Assembly (NCBI GenBank): GCA_950295325.1
Contig: OX485809.1
Location: 9,798,001 to 9,862,000, forward strand
Direction of reading: 5' to 3'
Length of the DNA: 64,000 nucleotides
Source of the DNA: Polytrichum commune
Lineage: Eukaryota > Streptophyta > Polytrichopsida > Polytrichales > Polytrichaceae
The translations under genes and the position numbers were made by a program. Positions within the stretch are counted from its first letter, which is position 1. Every line of letters begins with the position of its first letter. This document shows, piece after piece, positions 57,961 to 64,000 of the stretch. The notes under the pieces are model-generated. The model was not told the origin of the DNA. It did no database searches and worked only from the letters and a program-made list of their open reading frames with translations.

Positions 57961-59266
57961 TTGTGGGACTATGTGTAAGCAAGAAAATTTATCTTCTAAA
58001 TCCAGGATCATGTGTTTATGGTGAGCAATTTGGTTGTGTACTATGAAGTTTTTGACATGCAACAACACATTTAGAGTTTTAATAAATGCAGCCTCTTGTT
58101 TTGGAAAGAGACCATTGTCTAGTTGCTTAGTAATGTTATGATAGCCCTCTCTTAATTGGAATCATTATTGAGTCTCAAATAGTTGACAAACTTTGCTCAA
58201 GTATGTTGAGCAATAATTTTTAAGCATTTGTCAATTTGGCTTCTGTTTGAAACATCCTACAAGTGTTGATAGTATGACATATCATAAGGGCATCTTCATC
58301 GTAGAAGAGATATGACTAGGATAGAAGAACCTCTATCTATTATACAAAGGAAAACGTGGTGGTGGTGGTGGTGCCCCACAATTCTAAACTATTCCACATT
58401 GTTCCGGAAAGTTGGGGGACCAAGTTAAAGTGATGTGCCATATGTACAAGTGCAAAGGCTTGGGGCAACATGTTTATATACAAGGGAAGATATAGTGGTG
58501 GTGGTGGCAGTGATGTTTGCCATGCAGTTTACGACCATTCTTGCCTAGTATTCATAAATTATAATAAACAAGGTTATTTTTATAAATTTTTGGTCTCTCT
58601 AAATTTACAAGGACCAGTGTGGGGGGGGGAGATCATCATCACCTAGTGCTAATCAAGATAGAGATTTTTTTTCTTTCAAATTTTATTATTTTTGATCAAC
58701 TACTAATGTGCATGTGCAAATGTAAGTTTGAAACATACATATTCAAAGGAAAACTATGCAAGAATATCTTCGAGCAAGTTTCACTAAATAATGATTCCAA
58801 AAACTTAACCTAATCGACTCCAAGATTTTGTAAGCTTGAGTTTATGTTCATCATTTGTCCAATGTTGCTATTGTGCTTATGCCATTTCTACTTTGTTCTA
58901 AGATCCCTATAATATGTGTCGAAATGTTGGAAGTAGCTATTACATGTTTGTCTTCATAACCAATGATCAAGCATCTTCCAACAAGCTACAACTTCTACAT
59001 CAATTATCATGGCTCACGATAAGTTGATTTACCACAGTAATTCTGGTTAAAATATAATTTCTTGAGCCATGTCATTTTTCAGCCACACTATTGTATGTTC
59101 AAACCACAAAAATATGGAATCGATAATTTACACAAACATACATTATTGCGGGTTGAAAAAAATAATCTCGAAAATAAAATCAACATCCTACTAGAATTCA
59201 ATATTTTGTAAACATTTTGTCATTTAAAATATAAATATAAATTATGTATTAATTTAGGGTTATCAC
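57961..59266. other. Intergenic, no gene recognised
   Basis: AT-rich; two GTGGTGGTGG tracts at about 58350 and 58495 and a G-run at 58619-58630. Confidence 0.45.
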
Positions 59267-59743
59267 TGTAATAGCAAATTTTAGTTTACCTTTTTTGCAA
59301 ATCAGATTTCAGTGTAAAAAGGGTTAAATTTTGTATTGGAATCCTAAAGTACTGTCAATGTAAATAGGCTATAGTCTGCATATTCCGAAAAGCACATTTT
59401 CCCAAGGCTATAGTATGATATGAAAGGATGGAATGCTGGGAGGACTCCTCACAGAGTATAAAGAGAGGAGGGGGAAAGCTAGAAGTTAGTTATCTCTGGG
59501 AGAGAGATTGAACTCCATAGTCATTCAAAACTTTTGTGCGAGTCTGTAATTGAATACACTTCTGATGTGTATGGCAATTGTCTTTCTGATATTATTGTTC
59601 ATTAATACCAAGTTAATACCTTTCCAGGAGTGAATCCTGGATTGTGATAGTTTGAAGGATTTACCTTGACCCTTTGTTGTGTCTATTGAATAATATTGGC
59701 AAGTTTGGGCAATAGTCTTGATATTGGGATGGAAAATTTAATC

Positions 59744-59780
<37 letters not shown>

Positions 59781-60970
59781 AGGCTATAGTCCCAGGCTGT
59801 ATGTTTCTATCCTTTGCAGGGATTGCAAAGTGAAGGACTTACTTGAGTAGGAACTATTCTTACCTTGCTACAGTAATTACAGTCCATAGCCATGTGCAGT
59901 ATGTGTAGTTGATTGTAAGACCAATTGAAATAACATGATTAGGTGAATCAATTACATAATCCGGCTATATTCTAAGTTTATCATTATACAATGATTTGGA
60001 AGAATTGAACACGGCCAGGCAATTGTCTGCATGTAATTAGTGATATCACCTCTAATAATATGTCAAGGCTATAGCCTGGGTAATTAGCCTCTCATAGACA
60101 GAGATGATGAGATTTCATACTTGATTACTTTGAGTGAAGACTATAGTCTTCGGATTGCTGAGGGAAATTCCATGCAAGATAGGAGAAATCTTAAGTAAGG
60201 CAAGGCTATAGTCTCGATAATAAAGAAGAACTTTGAGAGAAGATTGCTAGCATGTAATTGAGTGTAAATCTGAGATCCCAATTATGCTGAAGTAAGAATG
60301 TGAGATCAGCAAATGAACTGATGACATAAACTAATCAGAGGATTGAATGAATTCAATGAATCTGTTCCAGCACCGATGATGGTGTTTGTGCTCTTAATTA
60401 TAAGTGAACTCAATATATTGAGAAGGCAATAGTCATGCTGGGAGAGGAAAGGGCCTAGTGAAAAGACTATAGTCTCGAACAGTTGCTCGGGAGGGAAGCC
60501 GAAAGGACAATACAGGTGTTGGCTGACCCTTTCCCATTCCAGAGGATGGTAACTCTAACCTTTTTGAACCATAATTGAATAACAATTGAATTTATGCAAT
60601 TCCAGCCTATGGCCTTGTTGTAATTGCGATTCCTAATGAACTAAGAATCCATTAAAGACTATAACCAGATGTGAATTTTGTTAATGTGAACCTAAAGACT
60701 ATAGCAAAGATCAAAGTGCCCTTGACTTTGATAAATAAGACTCAATGATGTTACTCTTGCAAAGACTATAGTCGATGGCTGTGCCTATGCTTGTGCACCG
60801 CACTTGGTCATAATAAAAGGAATTCACTGCCAGACTATTGCCAGGGAATTTAAAGTGAGGTGAGAGACTGTCACTTTTGCATGTACTAAAATGGAGTGAT
60901 CTTTTAGATGTTTTCATCATCTACCCATAAACCAATTGTCATACTTAAGATGAAATGAAGAGATATAGCC
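59267..60970. repeat. Region rich in GACTATAGTC/GGCTATAGYC palindromes; possible LTR-like DNA
   Basis: The 10-mer RRCTATAGYC recurs at 59367, 59406, 59782, 60067, 60139, 60204, 60465, 60697 and 60764, with AATAGTC variants at 59708 and 60425. At 60136-60151 it expands to a perfect 16-bp palindrome GAAGACTATAGTCTTC. A TATA-like GTATAAAGAGAGGAGGGGG at 59456-59474 gives the start of this stretch an LTR-like look, but no matching LTR or retroelement protein is present. A (TA)n run sits at 59748-59778. Confidence 0.6.
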
Positions 60971-62386
60971 TTGCGATTTTACTAACAAACCTTGTCTAAG
61001 ACACCTAGATGATAGGTAAATCACTTTTTAAGTCTTCCCTGAATTGTTCCCTGGGTTTGTTTCTAATCCAAAAAGCTAACTACAATCACACACATAAAAT
61101 ATAGGGGGACATGATCTTTTCTACCTTATGACTACTCATAGAGTAGACTTTAATTTTGAATTTTTGGATACTTCTCACAACACTAATAAATCGCAAAAAG
61201 TAGGTTTTTTTTTAGTTAAGAATAATGCAAATTTGATTTAATATGGCATTGAAAATGATGTGATGTGTTAAGTGAGTGTTTTTGAAGTCTTATCATATGA
61301 CACTCTCTCTCTAGTTGACACCCAATGATTGGAAGACAATTAATACATGGCGATAACGAATTATGCATGCCATACTAAATCAAATTATTTATATACTCGA
61401 TTGAGAATTATTTGGATGAAATTGCAATTCTTAATAATATTTGCATCCAAATAGGTGGCACCAATAACCAACTCATAACATGTTGTCAGCTAAAGCAAGC
61501 ATCCCTTTGGTTTCTAATCCAATGATGAGTTTTTGCTTACTTTTGAATCACAAATAAGCGAAGAGTAAGGTTCGAAGGTAAACCCAAGCTTAATTACCGT
61601 GAAGTAAGCAATTTAGACTATTTTAATGAAATTTAGTTACTATAATGTAAGAAAATGTGGACTAACATCTAATGTATTCTTTTCTAATGCTTGTATTATC
61701 ATTTTCATTTCAGAGTCAACAAAAAAAAATCTTTGAGATACATCACGAAAACATCTAAAACTTTATGTCGAATTTTTTTTAATATCTACCTAGGAATTTT
61801 AAACTTATATAAAAATGAAGATTGTAGCTAATTGTTGTGAAAATATAGAATTGACTATTCTAAAACAAAAGTTATTTTTCTAGAACAATCATAACTTTTA
61901 GAAAGAGTTATAGATTTCTATAAGACTAATTTTATTAAAAAAAAAAGACTTCAAGATTTATCTATAAGTCGCTTTAGTATGGCACCTTCGGTGGATGTGT
62001 GGTTGTTTTGTTTGTGGCTTGGATTCATACTGAGTAATGCTAGATTGTAATTAACAATTCATATTCTTGGTATCTCTTTTGTTAAATTGAAACCCAATAA
62101 TGACAATTTTTTGGGGTGAAATTTAGACAATGATATTTGTCCAAGGGTGGATCTCTCAAACACGTCGCCATTTCTATTTAGGAGTGGTCATTCCAAACCC
62201 TCCAAAACTAGTGTGGATACCAAGGGATCTTCCTATATGAAATGGGCATCATGATGCCCACCTCTTCACCCGGGTTCTTCCTCCAGTGCATTGAATATCA
62301 TGGATGTGTTGAAACTAACAAAGTGTGGAAAACATTCTTAGTCCAATCTTGTAATAGTAGAATTCAAAAGTAATGATATATGTGAG
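60971..62386. other. Intergenic, no gene recognised
   Basis: AT-rich. 61290-61390 shows weak similarity to the interior of the MITEs at 13247 and 16460 (GACACTCTCTCTCTAGTTGA, ACCCAATGATTGG). Confidence 0.4.
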
Positions 62387-63370
62387 GTGCAATACCTTCC
62401 ATCTATTTTTGGCAATGATGTAATTTTTGTTTTGCCCCCTTGGCCTTATGGAGTTCCTACCACATATGGATGTGGAATGGATGAATGGACAAAATCTATG
62501 ATAGCCACGCTTGGTGTATTACTAAGACTACCAATATCCAAGATGGCTATGAATTTTTATTCAAGTAGCCGACATGTACGGGTCATCTACAACGCCTAAA
62601 CAACATCTCCAATTACCTCCTTTGTAATGGAGATGTGTCCCCCACACAAAATGGCATAGGAGTTGATCTTGACCATTCAGTATATGTCACATACTTGCAT
62701 TCATTTGGGTATACATAACCAACATGTTTCAAATGGCACATGTTGTGCAACATTAGATATTGCATACCAATGTGTTGCAAGCGGGGTAATGAAGATTCCA
62801 AATGTAAAAAACTTTGCTATTGTAATGGCAGCAAACAAACAAACTATGCTTGATTACCTCCCAAACTTGCCCACGAATGGTGAGGGTCATCAACTAGAAG
62901 GGGCATTCTTAACAACTAATATGGACAAATACACAATTCTTGCATCCTTAAAATCCACAACTTTGTTTTAAGGTCAAACGTTTTGTTTGTAGTTGAATGG
63001 ACACCATGGACAATATTATGGCTTTAATATACCACTTTGGCTTTAAGTTCGTCCATGGTGGTTGATTCCCTAGCCAATCAAAGGGCAAACCATTTGTCTT
63101 CAAGATGTTGGTGGACCTTTCACTTTGTGGCATGGAGCTTGTGAAACACATGCACATTGGAGTGGATATGGAGAACCTTACATCATGTTTGATCTTGTTA
63201 ACCGTTTGAAAGATTGGATGAAAATCGCATGTCATGTGTACGACACCAAGTATTATAAAGTATTTACTATGGCGTGTTGTGATATGAAATCTAAAGATAA
63301 CATTGCACAAGCGTTGTTAAGGGAATGGAGAGGTCATATGTTACTTGTCAGTGTATATTTCTATTCTTGA
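62387..63370 (+). pseudogene. Decayed ORF, probably from a transposable element
   Basis: One continuous frame (the stretches at 62387-62599, 62663-62971 and 63125-63370 are all in phase) reads as protein-like sequence broken by at least five stops, for example TAA at 62597 and 62969 and TAG near 62654. Phrases such as LPTNGEGHQLEGAFLTTN and ITRLKDW-like VNRLKDWMKIACHVYD look like a real former protein with transposon-like character, but I cannot name the family. Confidence 0.45.
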
Positions 63371-63573
63371 TTCATGTATTGTTTTTATCATTTGGTTTTG
63401 TGAAAAATGGTGTAATCATTGTGCATCACACATATCTATTATCAAATGTAAACAATTGATTACTATGCGAAAATGCCAACTTGCAGCCTTGTAGAGATAG
63501 TCCACAACAAATGGCTTCAAGATTCTAGAACCAAGATGACATGCCTTTATGAAGCAACTATGAATGATTCGAT

Positions 63574-63983
63574 CACGGGGGGATCACACCCCCTTACATT
63601 TCATAACCACGTGCGATAAAAGTTTGCTACCCTATATTACATGCCATAGATAATTTTTAAAATTATGATATTTTTTTAACATACACATAACCATTGGTAA
63701 TATATTTTGTATATTTTTTTGAAATTTTTAGTCATCTTCATTTTTGTAGTAATTTGTTTAGTTCAATGTTGCGTCATTCTAGTTAGAAACGGTAAGTTTT
63801 ATAAAAAAAAACAAATCATCAAATTTGGTTACCAATTTTTACTATGTAATAGATACTATGTATATCTACTCATGAAAAAAAAATCATAAACTTTTGAACC
63901 ATTTTGGTGATGCTTTATGTAAAAAGTAGATTTTGTTTTATCGCACGTGGTGTTCAACTTGACAATGACGTGCACCCCCCGTG
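63574..63983 (-). mobile_element. hAT-like MITE copy 3 with 8-bp target duplication (7 of 8)
   Basis: 410 bp, flanked by GATTCGAT (63566-63573) and GATTTGAT (63984-63991). Ends CACGGGGGG and CCCCCCGTG. Very similar to copy 1 in reverse orientation (AACGGTAAGTTTTAT, AAATCATCAAATTTGGTTAC, ATCGCACGTGGTGTTCAACT). Confidence 0.88.
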
Positions 63984-64000
63984 GATTTGATTAGAGCATT

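Noticed and set aside
59267-59760. Full LTR retrotransposon
   Set aside because: A TATA-like box is present, but no second LTR, primer-binding site or retroelement protein could be found.

Overview
This is a window of a land-plant nuclear genome. The coding regions are intron-rich with GT-AG junctions, intergenic DNA is AT-rich, and the two clearest genes match plant-specific forms: a GT47 arabinosyltransferase with EGF-like repeats and an A-type cytochrome P450. The repeat load and the hAT/zinc-finger transposase type would suit a non-seed plant with a medium or large genome (fern, lycophyte or bryophyte), but the sequence alone does not settle this. I reconstructed all exon structures by eye from reading frame, splice sites and protein family. 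They are predictions.

Layout. 618-3448 (+): four-exon gene for the hinge subunit (QCR6/UQCRH) of mitochondrial complex III; its start codon appears to be split by intron 1. 3449-7466: intergenic DNA with a 608-bp terminal-inverted-repeat (TIR) element, short MITE-like repeats and a broken hAT transposase fragment. 7467-19959 (-): complete 14-exon gene for a 770-aa type II membrane glycosyltransferase of family GT47, like the extensin arabinosyltransferase ExAD. Its introns and upstream region hold several tandem arrays. 21.5-29.7 kb: no convincing gene; tandem repeats and microsatellites. 29.7-41 kb: dense, partly nested non-autonomous DNA transposons (hAT-like, MULE-like, Harbinger-like, mariner-like) and a SINE-like sequence. 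42051-45473 (-): five-exon hAT-type transposase gene, open except for one in-frame TAG. 47.2-47.7 kb: a 144-bp unit repeated three times. 50057-56059 (+): four-exon cytochrome P450 gene (556 aa) with a tRNA-Lys-like sequence in intron 1. 56-64 kb: intergenic DNA with a region rich in a GACTATAGTC-type palindrome, a decayed transposon-like ORF and a third hAT-like MITE.

The three host genes are unrelated in function (mitochondrial respiration, cell-wall glycoprotein arabinosylation, oxidative metabolism) and share no visible regulation. What links the window is its repeat biology. A dispersed repeat of about 350-650 bp occurs in many copies in both orientations, including inside introns and just upstream of the P450 start, and younger elements have inserted into it. 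Several small tandem arrays contain a splice junction of the gene they sit in. I found no clearly new defence or metabolic system. The best leads are the splice-site-containing arrays, the split start codon, the nested TIR elements with intact target-site duplications, and the palindrome-rich region at 59.3-61 kb.
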